DNA of 33,277 nt, from assembly GCA_018240695.1 (NCBI GenBank), contig JAFEFH010000025.1:1-33277 (forward strand), written 5' to 3'. Below are positions 8,118-15,919 of this stretch, piece by piece. The notes under the pieces were generated by a model that was given only the letters and a program-made list of their open reading frames with translations, did no database searches and was not told the DNA's origin. Positions within the stretch are counted from its first letter, which is position 1, and every line of letters starts with the position of its first letter. Made by a program: the position numbers and the translations under genes. The stretch is from Pseudomonadota bacterium (GTDB taxonomy: Bacteria > Pseudomonadota > Alphaproteobacteria > Reyranellales > Reyranellaceae).

Positions 8118-8792
8118 ATGGACACGATCGCGCCCGTCGCCCGCATCGACGTGATTTCCGACGCCATCTGCCCATGGTGCTACATCGGCAAGCGCAACCT
8201 CGAGGGCGCGCTGAAGATCCTGGCCGAACGCGACCAGCTGCACTTCTCCGTGATGTGGCATCCCTTCCAGCTCAATCCCGACATGCCGGCCGAGGGCGTC
8301 GAGCGCAAAGCCTATCGCGAGGCCAAGTTCGGCGGCCCGGAGAAGGCCAAGGCGATCGACGAGCGCATCACCGCGACCGCCGCGACCGTCGGCCTCGAGT
8401 TCCATCTCGACCGGCTGACGCGCACGCCCAACACGGTGAACGCGCATCGCCTGATCCGCCTGGCCGGACAGGAAGGCGTGCAGGACGCCGTCGTCGAAGC
8501 GCTGTTCAAGGCCTATTTCTGCGAGGGCGCCGACATCGGCGACGCCGAAATCCTGGCCGGCGTCGGCGGTTCGGGCGGCCTCGATCCCGACGCCGTGTTC
8601 AAGATGCTGAAGGGCGAGGACCATCGCCGCGAGGTGCTGGCCGGCGACCAGATGGCGCGCAACGCCGGCATCCAGGGCGTGCCGAGCTTCGCGTTGCAGG
8701 GCCACGTGCTCTTCTCCGGCGCCCAGCCGCCCGAGGAGATGGCCAAGGCTTTCGCGCACGCGTGGGGTATCCTGAAGAAGCAGGTGGCCTGA
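8118..8792 (+). CDS. DsbA-family thiol oxidoreductase, FrnE/2-hydroxychromene-2-carboxylate isomerase type
   Basis: This 224-residue thioredoxin-fold protein with a helical insertion belongs to the DsbA/FrnE family. The redox motif C18-P-W-C21 lies at the end of the first strand (DVISDAICPWCYIGK) and the cis-proline loop is G-V-P189-S, as in DsbA relatives. WHPFQLNPDMP and NTVNAHRLI are typical of FrnE. There is no signal peptide, so unlike DsbA it should act in the cytoplasm as a dithiol oxidase/isomerase, probably on small molecules or stress-damaged proteins. The start at 8118 has AAAGGA six bases upstream; the nearby ATG at 8113 is out of frame. The gene ends just before a strong intrinsic terminator at 8820-8850. 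Confidence 0.88.
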   Translation: MDTIAPVARIDVISDAICPWCYIGKRNLEGALKILAERDQLHFSVMWHPFQLNPDMPAEGVERKAYREAKFGGPEKAKAIDERITATAATVGLEFHLDRLTRTPNTVNAHRLIRLAGQEGVQDAVVEALFKAYFCEGADIGDAEILAGVGGSGGLDPDAVFKMLKGEDHRREVLAGDQMARNAGIQGVPSFALQGHVLFSGAQPPEEMAKAFAHAWGILKKQVA

Positions 8793-8801
8793 CCCCTCCG
8801 T

Positions 8802-8889
8802 CGGCGTAAGACGCCGCCACCTCCCCATCTGAATGGGGAGGGTTTTTCTTCCCCATTCAGATGGGGAAGTGCCCCCGTCCTACGGGGGC
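8802..8889. repeat. Cluster of GC-rich palindromes in a convergent intergenic region
   Basis: Four nested or adjacent inverted repeats fill the gap between the DsbA-family and AsmA genes. (1) CGGCGT/ACGCCG around a three-base loop at 8802-8816. (2) An 18-base arm at 8822-8839 perfectly complementary to 8850-8867 with a ten-base loop. (3) Each of those arms is itself a hairpin with a CTGA- or TCAG-type loop. (4) GCCCCCGT/ACGGGGGC with a three-base loop at 8871-8889. The arrangement resembles dispersed intergenic palindromic repeats of high-GC alphaproteobacteria. Whether it recurs in this genome cannot be seen from one window. Confidence 0.7.
8820..8850 (+). terminator. Rho-independent terminator after the DsbA-family gene
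   Basis: A nine-pair stem, CCTCCCCAT (8820-8828) with ATGGGGAGG (8833-8841), closes a CTGA loop and is followed by GTTTTTCTT. This is a classic intrinsic terminator for rightward transcription, 28 bases after the DsbA-family stop. For leftward transcription the mirrored hairpin at 8849-8868 is followed by A residues rather than T, so it should not terminate AsmA transcripts in the same way. Confidence 0.75.
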
Positions 8890-8899
8890 GATGGGGTCA

Positions 8900-11800
8900 T
8901 CACTGACTATCCGCGTGGAGGTTCGGCGACGACAGCTTGCCGGTCATGCGCGCGACGTAGCCGCGATTGCCGGTGTTGAGGCGGATCGTCGTGTCGGTCG
9001 TGCCCTCGGCCATGCGGTTCTGGCCGCTGATCACCGCGACCGCGTTGTTGCCGTGAACCGTCACGTCGGTCAGCGTCACGGTGCCGCCGCCCAGCGCGAC
9101 GCCGCCGGCGGAGACGGCATTCTCGTGATTGACGAACGCGTTCAGCACCGCCGAATCGAAGGCGAGCGTATCGCTGAAGATGCTGCCGATGCCCGTCGCG
9201 AACTGGGCGAAGGACTGCGCCCCGCTCGCCATGCTGGCCCGCACGGTGCCGCTCACGGTCGTGGCCCCCGCGATGCTCTCGCGCAGGTCGGCGCCCGACA
9301 CGCCCCGGCCCGTCAGCCGGATGTTGCGCGCATCGACCTTGCCGCCGACCACGACGCCGTAGGACGACGACTTGCCAAAGATGTTGTCGCCCATGGTGCC
9401 GCGCAGGAGCTCGTCGACATGCATGCCGAGCAGGCTGCCGTTCGCCTCGATGGCCAGCGCCTGTCCGGAGGCATCGATGGTGCCGGTGAAGTCGACCGCG
9501 GCCTTGTAGAACTGGCCGGTCAGCTTGTTGATCCTGAACACGCCGTTCTGGAGCGTGGCGTCGAGGTCGGCATAGTCGACGGTCAGGGCCGCCATCGACA
9601 TCGCCTTGGCCGAGACGACCAGCGCGGCGTCGAACGAGCGCAGCGCCGTGAGGTTGATCGGCTTGTCGGTCGCCCGGCGCGCCGGCTGGGCATGGCGCGT
9701 TTCCGACGGCGCCTCGTCGGGCGACAGCGGCGGCGGCGCCGAATCGTCCTCGATGCCGAGCAGCGTGTCGACCGCCAGGGTCCGCGGCACGTTCAGCTTC
9801 GCCACCAGCTTCGGCCGCTTGCCCAGGGTCGCGTCGAGCGTGCCGTTCATGTCGCTGCCGCGCACCGCGAGGTCGCCGGTGAAGACCGCGCGCTCGACGG
9901 TGCCCTTCAGCGCCCCGGCCGCGCGCAACGGCCCGAGCGGCCCGGTTTCGTGGCCGCTCGCCACCGAGACGAACTTGCCGGCATCCGGCGTGTCGAGAGC
10001 GAACGTGCGGAAGTCGAAGGAGACGGGCTTGGCGAAGCCGAGCTGCCCCGCCACGCGCGCGTCGGTGTCGAGCAGGTGGGCCGCGAGATCGCGCACCGTC
10101 ACGGCCTCGCGCGTGCCCGCGACCGAGCCCTGGGCGGTGCCGGGGCCGATCCGGCCGTTCATGAACTTCGGCAGCCCCATATAGTCGAGCAGTCTGTCGG
10201 TGTCGGGCGAGGCGATGGTGAAGGCGAGATCGAAGCGCGGCACGGTGCCGACATCGTCGACATGGCCGCGCAGCCCGAGCTTCGAGCCCAGCAGGTCGGC
10301 CACCTTGATATCCTCGAGCTTCAGCACGTTGCCCTGCCAGGTGGCCTTGCCGACGACGCCGTTCATGGTCTCGCCGCGGTACTGGAGCCGCTTGATGTCG
10401 AGCGCGAGACCGATGCTGGGCGCGCCGTCCGGCCTGGCGGCCGACGCGGGCGGCGGCGGCGGGGGTGGCGCCGCCGCGGGCGCCGGCGCGCCCGAGGGCT
10501 TGGGCATATAGGCGTCGAGGTCGAAGCGCTCCATGCCGACTGCCAGCGTCGCGGTCATCGGCGCCTTCAGGAACAGCGTGCCGCCCAAGGTGCCCTTGGT
10601 GCCGTCGAGCCGGAACGTGCCGTCGCTGAGATCGAGGCCGCCCGCCTTGGCCGCGAGCTTGCCGGTGGCCGAGAAGCTCTCCAGCGCACCGCGCGGCACG
10701 CCCGTCGTCTTGACGCCCAGCCACTCGAGCGACTGGCGCAGGTTGCCGGCCGACGCGTTGAACGTGCCCTTGGCCGCATCGGCGTCGATCGCCAGATCGC
10801 CCGGCATCGTGGCCTTGAGGCGCGACACGGTGGGCACGCCCTTCCTCATGTCGAAGCTGGCCGACAGGTCGCGGATCGCGGCGTTGTTGTAGATCGCCTC
10901 GGCGATCTCGACGGTGACGTCGGCGTCGAGCCTGGTCCACGGCGACGGGCCGACCACGGCGGTCGTCACCTTGGCCGCCGCCACCTCCGGCGACGGCGCG
11001 CCGGCCGCGGCCTTCACCGGATTGATGTTGGCCGGCGACACCAGCTCCGACGGGCGGGCGAAGATCTTGATCCATTTGTCGATCTCGAGGCGCGACAGCG
11101 AGACCTTGCCCGACAGAGCCGGTGACGGCTTCAGCGCCAGCGCCAGCGATCCCTTGGCCTCGTCCTTGCCCATGCTGGCCTCGAACCCGCCCAGGGCCAG
11201 CCGCTCGGGCCCGATCTCGACATCGCCGTCGAAGGCGAAGCGGCCGGCGCCCGACACGTCGAAGTTCGCCTTGTCGCCGCCCACGGCGCCCAGCACCGAA
11301 TTCACGAAGTCGCTGAGCACGCCGGTCTTCACGGTGAGATGGCCGGCGAGCTTCGCATCGAGCGAGAGCGCGGACGCGAAGCCCTTGAAGTCGAGGCCGC
11401 CGCTCGAGACCTTGAGATTGAGCCGCGCGGCATGGCCCTTCTCTGTCGCGGCGGCGAACGCCATGTCGAGCTTCAGCGGCACGCCGTTCACCGTGGCACT
11501 GCCGTCGATCTCGAACGGCCCGTCGAACGAGCGCACCGTGGCGCCGGCCTCGACGTTCTCGGCCGCGTAGTGCGTCTTCGTGGCGGGGTCGGTGTAGCTG
11601 ATCGTGCCGCGCACGATCTCCAGCCGTCCGACCGCGAGATGGAAGCCTTCGCTCGGCTGGTCGGCCTGCTGGCTCTCATTCCCGCCGGGCTTGAACTCCC
11701 AGTTGGGCACGCCCTTGGCGTCGGTCTCCAGCACGATCGTCGGCTGGTAGAGCGTGAGCGTGCCGACGGCGATCTGGCCGCGCAGCAGCGCGCCCCAGTC

Positions 11801-12085
11801 CGGCCGCACCGAGACCCAGCGCACGTCGATCATCTGCGCGCCCGTGGCGCCGACGGCGTTGGCGAAGCGCACGGTGCCCGCGCCGATGCCGGGGACCGGG
11901 AACATGCGCAGCCGCATCGGCCCGTCGATCACCAGCTCGCGTCCCGTCGCCTCGCGCACGGCCTGGATCAGGCCGGGCTTGTAGGCCTCGACGTCGACGA
12001 GGCCGGGCACGCTCGAGAGCGCGGCGACGACGGCGCCCACGCCGGCGATGGCGATCAACCCGTTTCTGATCCAGTGCACGCGCAT
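8900..12085 (-). CDS. AsmA family protein
   Basis: This 1061-residue envelope protein of the AsmA/TamB-like superfamily has an N-terminal membrane anchor (about residues 8-27, GLIAIAGVGAVVAALSS) followed by the AsmA N-terminal domain (VDVEAYKPGLIQAVREATGRELVIDG...MRLRMFPVPGIG), long beta-rich repeats, a proline/alanine-rich linker at about 528-549, and a C-terminal AsmA-type region (GVSGADLRESIAGATTVSGTVRASM, then SFAQFATGIG...). Family members are inner-membrane-anchored periplasmic bridge-like proteins implicated in phospholipid trafficking and outer-membrane homeostasis. The gene starts thirteen bases after the first importer's permease stop and is probably co-transcribed, although a functional link to solute import is not obvious. 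Its length is in the upper range for AsmA. Confidence 0.88.
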   Translation of the reverse strand: MRVHWIRNGLIAIAGVGAVVAALSSVPGLVDVEAYKPGLIQAVREATGRELVIDGPMRLRMFPVPGIGAGTVRFANAVGATGAQMIDVRWVSVRPDWGALLRGQIAVGTLTLYQPTIVLETDAKGVPNWEFKPGGNESQQADQPSEGFHLAVGRLEIVRGTISYTDPATKTHYAAENVEAGATVRSFDGPFEIDGSATVNGVPLKLDMAFAAATEKGHAARLNLKVSSGGLDFKGFASALSLDAKLAGHLTVKTGVLSDFVNSVLGAVGGDKANFDVSGAGRFAFDGDVEIGPERLALGGFEASMGKDEAKGSLALALKPSPALSGKVSLSRLEIDKWIKIFARPSELVSPANINPVKAAAGAPSPEVAAAKVTTAVVGPSPWTRLDADVTVEIAEAIYNNAAIRDLSASFDMRKGVPTVSRLKATMPGDLAIDADAAKGTFNASAGNLRQSLEWLGVKTTGVPRGALESFSATGKLAAKAGGLDLSDGTFRLDGTKGTLGGTLFLKAPMTATLAVGMERFDLDAYMPKPSGAPAPAAAPPPPPPPASAARPDGAPSIGLALDIKRLQYRGETMNGVVGKATWQGNVLKLEDIKVADLLGSKLGLRGHVDDVGTVPRFDLAFTIASPDTDRLLDYMGLPKFMNGRIGPGTAQGSVAGTREAVTVRDLAAHLLDTDARVAGQLGFAKPVSFDFRTFALDTPDAGKFVSVASGHETGPLGPLRAAGALKGTVERAVFTGDLAVRGSDMNGTLDATLGKRPKLVAKLNVPRTLAVDTLLGIEDDSAPPPLSPDEAPSETRHAQPARRATDKPINLTALRSFDAALVVSAKAMSMAALTVDYADLDATLQNGVFRINKLTGQFYKAAVDFTGTIDASGQALAIEANGSLLGMHVDELLRGTMGDNIFGKSSSYGVVVGGKVDARNIRLTGRGVSGADLRESIAGATTVSGTVRASMASGAQSFAQFATGIGSIFSDTLAFDSAVLNAFVNHENAVSAGGVALGGGTVTLTDVTVHGNNAVAVISGQNRMAEGTTDTTIRLNTGNRGYVARMTGKLSSPNLHADSQ

Positions 12086-12098
12086 GGCAACGCAAATC

Positions 12099-13751
12099 TC
12101 AGGAAAGTTCGTAGCGACGCACCAGCCTGTAGAGAAGCGCGATCGGCAGCAGGCTCACCACGATGAGGAACGAGGCAGCCGCCGTGGCGATCCCGGCGCC
12201 GCCGCTTTCCAGCGCCTGGAACATCACGACGGTCAGGGTACTCCACGGCCCACTATAAAGCACGATCGTGGCGGAAAGTTCCGAGGCCACGGTGACCCAG
12301 CTCAGCACCATGCCGCTCAGGATGCCGCCCAGCATCAGCGGCACGACGATGCGCAGGAAGGTCTGCAACGGCGAGCGGCCGAGGCTGACCGACGCCTCCT
12401 CCAGCGACACGTCGATCTGGTGGACGATGGCGCTGGCCGAGCGCACCGCGAACGGCACCTTGCGCACCGTATAGGCCAGCACGAGGATCAGCGGCCCGCC
12501 GGTCAGCACGAGCGCGCCGGCATTGAACGAGACGATGAAGCCGATCGCCAGGACCGTGCCCGCCACGGCGAACGGCAAAGTCGCCAGCACGTCGAGCAGG
12601 CTCGCCACGCCGCTGCGGTAGCGCGTCACGACATAGCCCACCGGCACGCCGATCAGAGTGACGGCCAGCGCCGCGGCGGTGGCGAACATCAGCGTGTTGG
12701 CGAGCGGCCGCAGCGCGCGGTCGAACAGGAAGGCGAAGTTGTCGAGGCTGAAGTGCGGATGCAGCACGGGCCCGCGGAACTCCATGAACGACAGCACGAC
12801 GATGGAGAAGAACGGCACCAGCGCCAGGGTCACGACAGCCCAGCAATAGACGGTGGCGAGCGCCTGCACGCCCGCGCCCACCTTGAGCAGCGGCGGCGCC
12901 TGGCGGGCGTTGGTGGCGAAGCGGCGGTGCGCGAGGAAGCGGCGCTGGATCAGCAGCACCAGCGTCGTCGTCAGGATCAGCAGCACGCCCAGTACGCCGG
13001 CCGACGAGGGGTTGGGCGCGGTCTCGCCGATGAACAGCTTGAACGCCTCGACCGCGAAGATCGGCATGTCCTCGGCCAGCACGAAGGGCACGCCGAAATT
13101 CTCCAGGGTCTCGATGAAGACCAGCAGGCCGCCGGCCAGGATCGCCGGCAGCACGATGGGCAGGGTCACCGTCCAGACGGTGCGGCCGGGCGAGGAGCCG
13201 AGGCTTTGCGCAGCTTCTTCCATCGACACGTCGACTGCCTTGAAGGCCGCGATCGTGGGCAGCAGCACGTAGGGATAGAGCGTCAGCGTATAGACCGCGA
13301 CGATGCCGCCCATGCCGTAGATCGAGCCGAAGCCGATGCCGTGCGCCTGCAACCACTGCGTCACGATGCCGGAGCGGCCGAGCAGCAGGACCAGCGCATA
13401 GGCGCTGACGAACGAGGGCAGGATCAGGGGCAGCGAGGCCATGGCGAGGATCGCCGACTTGCCGGGGATCGGCAGGCGCGCCAGCGCGAAGGCGAAGGGC
13501 ACCGCCAGCACGGTCGTGATCAGCGTGGCGGCGACGCCGATCTCCAGCGTGTTGACCACGGCGGCGCGATAGAACGGCCGGCCCAGCATCTTGGTGTAGT
13601 TGGCGAAGGTGAAGGCCGTGCCCTCGGCGTCGAGGAAGCTCGCGCCGAACACGTTGACCAGCGGATAGACCAGGAACAGGCCGAGGAAGACGAAGGCGAG
13701 GCCGGCGATCGCGAGCGGCAGGCGCTGGCCGTGCGGAATGGCGAACGTCAC
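12099..13751 (-). CDS. Fbp-type ABC transporter permease (two fused MetI-like domains), importer 1
   Basis: This 550-residue inner-membrane protein carries two fused binding-protein-dependent permease domains, as in FbpB/SfuB-type importers. Each half ends with an EAA loop that contacts the ATPase: EEAAQSLGSSPGRTVWTVTLP in the first (about 180-200) and EEASVSLGRSPLQTFLRIVVP in the second (about 445-465). About twelve hydrophobic segments can be picked out by eye. The start is a GTG (complement of 13749-13751); later Met codons would remove the first membrane helix. It lies ten bases after the ATPase stop and thirteen bases before AsmA. The substrate is not readable from the permease; the family handles ferric iron, thiamine, sugar phosphates, phosphonates and polyamines. 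Confidence 0.9.
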   Translation of the reverse strand: MTFAIPHGQRLPLAIAGLAFVFLGLFLVYPLVNVFGASFLDAEGTAFTFANYTKMLGRPFYRAAVVNTLEIGVAATLITTVLAVPFAFALARLPIPGKSAILAMASLPLILPSFVSAYALVLLLGRSGIVTQWLQAHGIGFGSIYGMGGIVAVYTLTLYPYVLLPTIAAFKAVDVSMEEAAQSLGSSPGRTVWTVTLPIVLPAILAGGLLVFIETLENFGVPFVLAEDMPIFAVEAFKLFIGETAPNPSSAGVLGVLLILTTTLVLLIQRRFLAHRRFATNARQAPPLLKVGAGVQALATVYCWAVVTLALVPFFSIVVLSFMEFRGPVLHPHFSLDNFAFLFDRALRPLANTLMFATAAALAVTLIGVPVGYVVTRYRSGVASLLDVLATLPFAVAGTVLAIGFIVSFNAGALVLTGGPLILVLAYTVRKVPFAVRSASAIVHQIDVSLEEASVSLGRSPLQTFLRIVVPLMLGGILSGMVLSWVTVASELSATIVLYSGPWSTLTVVMFQALESGGAGIATAAASFLIVVSLLPIALLYRLVRRYELS

Positions 13752-13761
13752 CGGGCGGCGC

Positions 13762-14754
13762 TCAGGAAACGACCGTGAGGCGCGAAGGATCGTAGGCGAG
13801 GGTCACGACCTGGCCCTCGCGCACGATCTGGCCCGGCGCGTCGAGCAGCACCATCTTCATCACGCTGCCGTTCTCCAGCTTCACGTCGAGCCGCGTGATC
13901 GGGCCCAGCATCTCCAGCGCGACGACGGCGCCGGGCAGGCGCGGCCAGCCGACCGGCGCCTCCTCGGCGAAACGCAGCGCCTCGGGCCGCAGCGACACCC
14001 ACACCGGCGCCGCAAGGCCGAGCGCCCTGGCTTCGACCAGGTTGGTGGTGCCCATGAACTCCGCGGCGAAGCGCGTCGCGGGCTTGCGGTAGATCTCCTC
14101 CGGCACGCCGACCTGTTCGAGCCGACCGTGGTTCATCAGGGCGATGCGGTCGGAAACCGACATCGCCTCTTCCTGGTCGTGCGTCACGTAGATGGCGGTG
14201 ATGCCCAGCGACTTCTGCAACGCGCGGATCTCCGAGCGCATGCTGACCCGCAGGCGGGCATCGAGGTTGCTGAGCGGCTCGTCGAACAGCAGCACGTGCG
14301 GGCGGATGACCAGCGCGCGCGCGATCGCGACCCGCTGGAGCTGGCCGCCGGACAGCTCGTGCGGCTGGCGGCCGCCATAGCCCGCGAGCTGGACCATCGC
14401 CAGCGCCTCCTCGACCCGCGGCCCGATCTCGGCCGCCGGCACGCGGCGCGCCTTGAGGCCGTAGGCGACGTTGCCCGCGACGGAGAGCGTCGGGAACACG
14501 GCGTAGTTCTGGAACACCATGCCGATGTCGCGCACATGGGCCGGCAGCCGGTCGATGCGCCGCTCGCCGAAGCGGATCTCGCCCGCATCGAGCGGCGTGA
14601 AGCCCGCGATCATGCGCAGGAGGGTGGTCTTGCCGCAGCCCGACGGCCCCAGCAGGGTGAAGAACTCGCCCTGCTCCACCGTCAGATCGACCCGGTCGAC
14701 GGCGCGGACGGTCCCGAAGGTCCGGCTCGCGCCTGCGATGACGATGCCGCTCAC
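13762..14754 (-). CDS. ABC transporter ATP-binding protein, importer 1
   Basis: This 330-residue ATPase energises the first importer. Walker A is GPSGCGKT (36-43), the Q-loop is VFQNYAVFP, the signature is LSGGQ (134-138), Walker B is VLLFDEP (154-160), and the switch His is in VTHDQEEAMSVSDR. A C-terminal TOBE-like regulatory domain follows from about residue 235 (GTTNLVEARAL... to VVTLAYDPSRLTVV), as in the FbpC/PotA/CysA group. The start is GTG (complement of 14752-14754), fifteen bases after the binding-protein stop. The gene order here is binding protein, ATPase, permease, unlike the other two importers in the window. Confidence 0.92.
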   Translation of the reverse strand: MSGIVIAGASRTFGTVRAVDRVDLTVEQGEFFTLLGPSGCGKTTLLRMIAGFTPLDAGEIRFGERRIDRLPAHVRDIGMVFQNYAVFPTLSVAGNVAYGLKARRVPAAEIGPRVEEALAMVQLAGYGGRQPHELSGGQLQRVAIARALVIRPHVLLFDEPLSNLDARLRVSMRSEIRALQKSLGITAIYVTHDQEEAMSVSDRIALMNHGRLEQVGVPEEIYRKPATRFAAEFMGTTNLVEARALGLAAPVWVSLRPEALRFAEEAPVGWPRLPGAVVALEMLGPITRLDVKLENGSVMKMVLLDAPGQIVREGQVVTLAYDPSRLTVVS

Positions 14755-14769
14755 GTCAGCGCCCCACTT

Positions 14770-15789
14770 CTAGCGAGAGTCCTGCAACACGTCCTTGATC
14801 TGCTCCATCGTCTTGGTGCGCTTGCCGGTCCAGCCCTCCTCGTCGTACTTCAGCAGCTTGACCGACGACAGCGGCGGCAGGCCGCCCGGCAGCGTGGCGA
14901 GATCGAGGTCCGAGCGCGTCGGGCGGCGGAAGGTCGCCTTCAGGATCATCTCGCGCACGTCCTTGCGGTTGATGTAGTCGACGAAGACCTTGGCGTTGTC
15001 GGTGTTGGGGCCGCCCTTGACGATGCCGACGCCTTCCATCGAGGCGGTCGTGCCGTCGGACGGATAGACGACCTTCACCGGCGCGCCGTTCGACGCCCAG
15101 AGCGGGCCGGCATATTCGAGCGAGATGCCGAGCGGATATTCGCCGTTGCCGACGCCCTGGAACACCAGCGACGAGCGGTTCAGCACCTTCATGTTCTTGA
15201 ACAGCTGGCTCACCTTCTTCCAGCCGGCGTCGCCGCCGCCCCACAGGTCGACCAGCATGGTCACCGTGGCATAGGCCGAGCCGGAGTTGGCCGGATCGGT
15301 GAAGGCGATCTTGCCCTTCCACTTCGGATCGAGCAGGTCGGCCCAGCTCTTGGGCCCCTGGTCGGCCGGCACGAGCTTGGTGTTCTGGAGGATGATCAGC
15401 AGGTGGAGGTTGTTGCCGATCCACAGATCGTCGGGATCGCGATACTCGGCGGGCGTCGCGTCCTTGTTCTTGGAGGCGTAGGGCGCGAACAGCGCCTTGT
15501 TGGTCTGCAAGAGCGAGCGGCTCACGCCCCAGATGATGTCGCCCTGGGGCCGCGCCTTCTCGGCCTGAAGGCGGCGCACCAGCACGCCCGAGCCCGCCGC
15601 GACCGGCTCGACCGTGATGCCGGTCTCCTTGGCGAAGGCCTGGAACACCAGATCGTTCAGCGTGCTCTCGTTCGCCGTGTAGACCACGAGCTTCTTCTGG
15701 GCCTGCGCGCTGCCTGCCGCGCCGATTGCGCTCACGGCACAAACGAGTGACGCCAGCGTCATCAGCCGGCGCAACCTCGATATCGTCAT
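14770..15789 (-). CDS. Extracellular solute-binding protein (FbpA/AfuA-like), importer 1
   Basis: This 339-residue exported type II periplasmic binding protein has a signal peptide covering residues 1-30 (twin Arg-rich start, hydrophobic core, likely cut after AQA), then KKLVVYTANES, a typical 'VYTA' opening of the FbpA/AfuA group. The mid-region DPANSGSAYATVTMLVDLWGG and the later VKVVYPSDGTTASMEGVGIVKGG fit the family. The adjacent Tyr pair used by classical FbpA for ferric iron is not seen, so an iron substrate is not supported. The ATG at 15789 is preceded by GGGAG at good spacing; the frame is open upstream without homology. It is first in a four-gene operon with ATPase, permease and AsmA, and divergent from the family 5 binding protein. 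Confidence 0.9.
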   Translation of the reverse strand: MTISRLRRLMTLASLVCAVSAIGAAGSAQAQKKLVVYTANESTLNDLVFQAFAKETGITVEPVAAGSGVLVRRLQAEKARPQGDIIWGVSRSLLQTNKALFAPYASKNKDATPAEYRDPDDLWIGNNLHLLIILQNTKLVPADQGPKSWADLLDPKWKGKIAFTDPANSGSAYATVTMLVDLWGGGDAGWKKVSQLFKNMKVLNRSSLVFQGVGNGEYPLGISLEYAGPLWASNGAPVKVVYPSDGTTASMEGVGIVKGGPNTDNAKVFVDYINRKDVREMILKATFRRPTRSDLDLATLPGGLPPLSSVKLLKYDEEGWTGKRTKTMEQIKDVLQDSR

Positions 15790-15919
15790 GCAAATCTCCC
15801 GGTTTGCGGTGCGAGGGCCGATTTGAGCCTGTCGCGCTTCCAGCGGCAATGTAGAATATGCAGGCAACGACGTCGCGGCCCCATCACAGGGAGACACGCG
15901 GCGCGCATGGGAGGAGAAA
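15790..15919. promoter_or_regulatory. Divergent intergenic region between two binding-protein genes
   Basis: This 130-base gap must hold promoters for the leftward importer 1 operon and the rightward family 5 binding protein. A TAGAAT at 15852-15857 resembles a -10 box for rightward transcription, but no matching -35 lies at the normal distance. A strong ribosome site (GGGAGGAG, about 15909-15916) precedes the ATG at 15920. No operator-like palindrome stands out. Confidence 0.35.

Noticed and set aside
8861-11125. A 754-codon open frame on the plus strand opposite the AsmA gene
   Set aside because: It is rich in Arg, His, Gly and Asp with no recognisable domain, and lies antisense to a well-supported AsmA protein. 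Long antisense frames are expected in high-GC coding DNA.
12048-13778. A 576-codon plus-strand frame opposite the importer 1 permease
   Set aside because: Low-complexity charged sequence with no family features. The opposite strand encodes a clear two-domain permease with both EAA loops.
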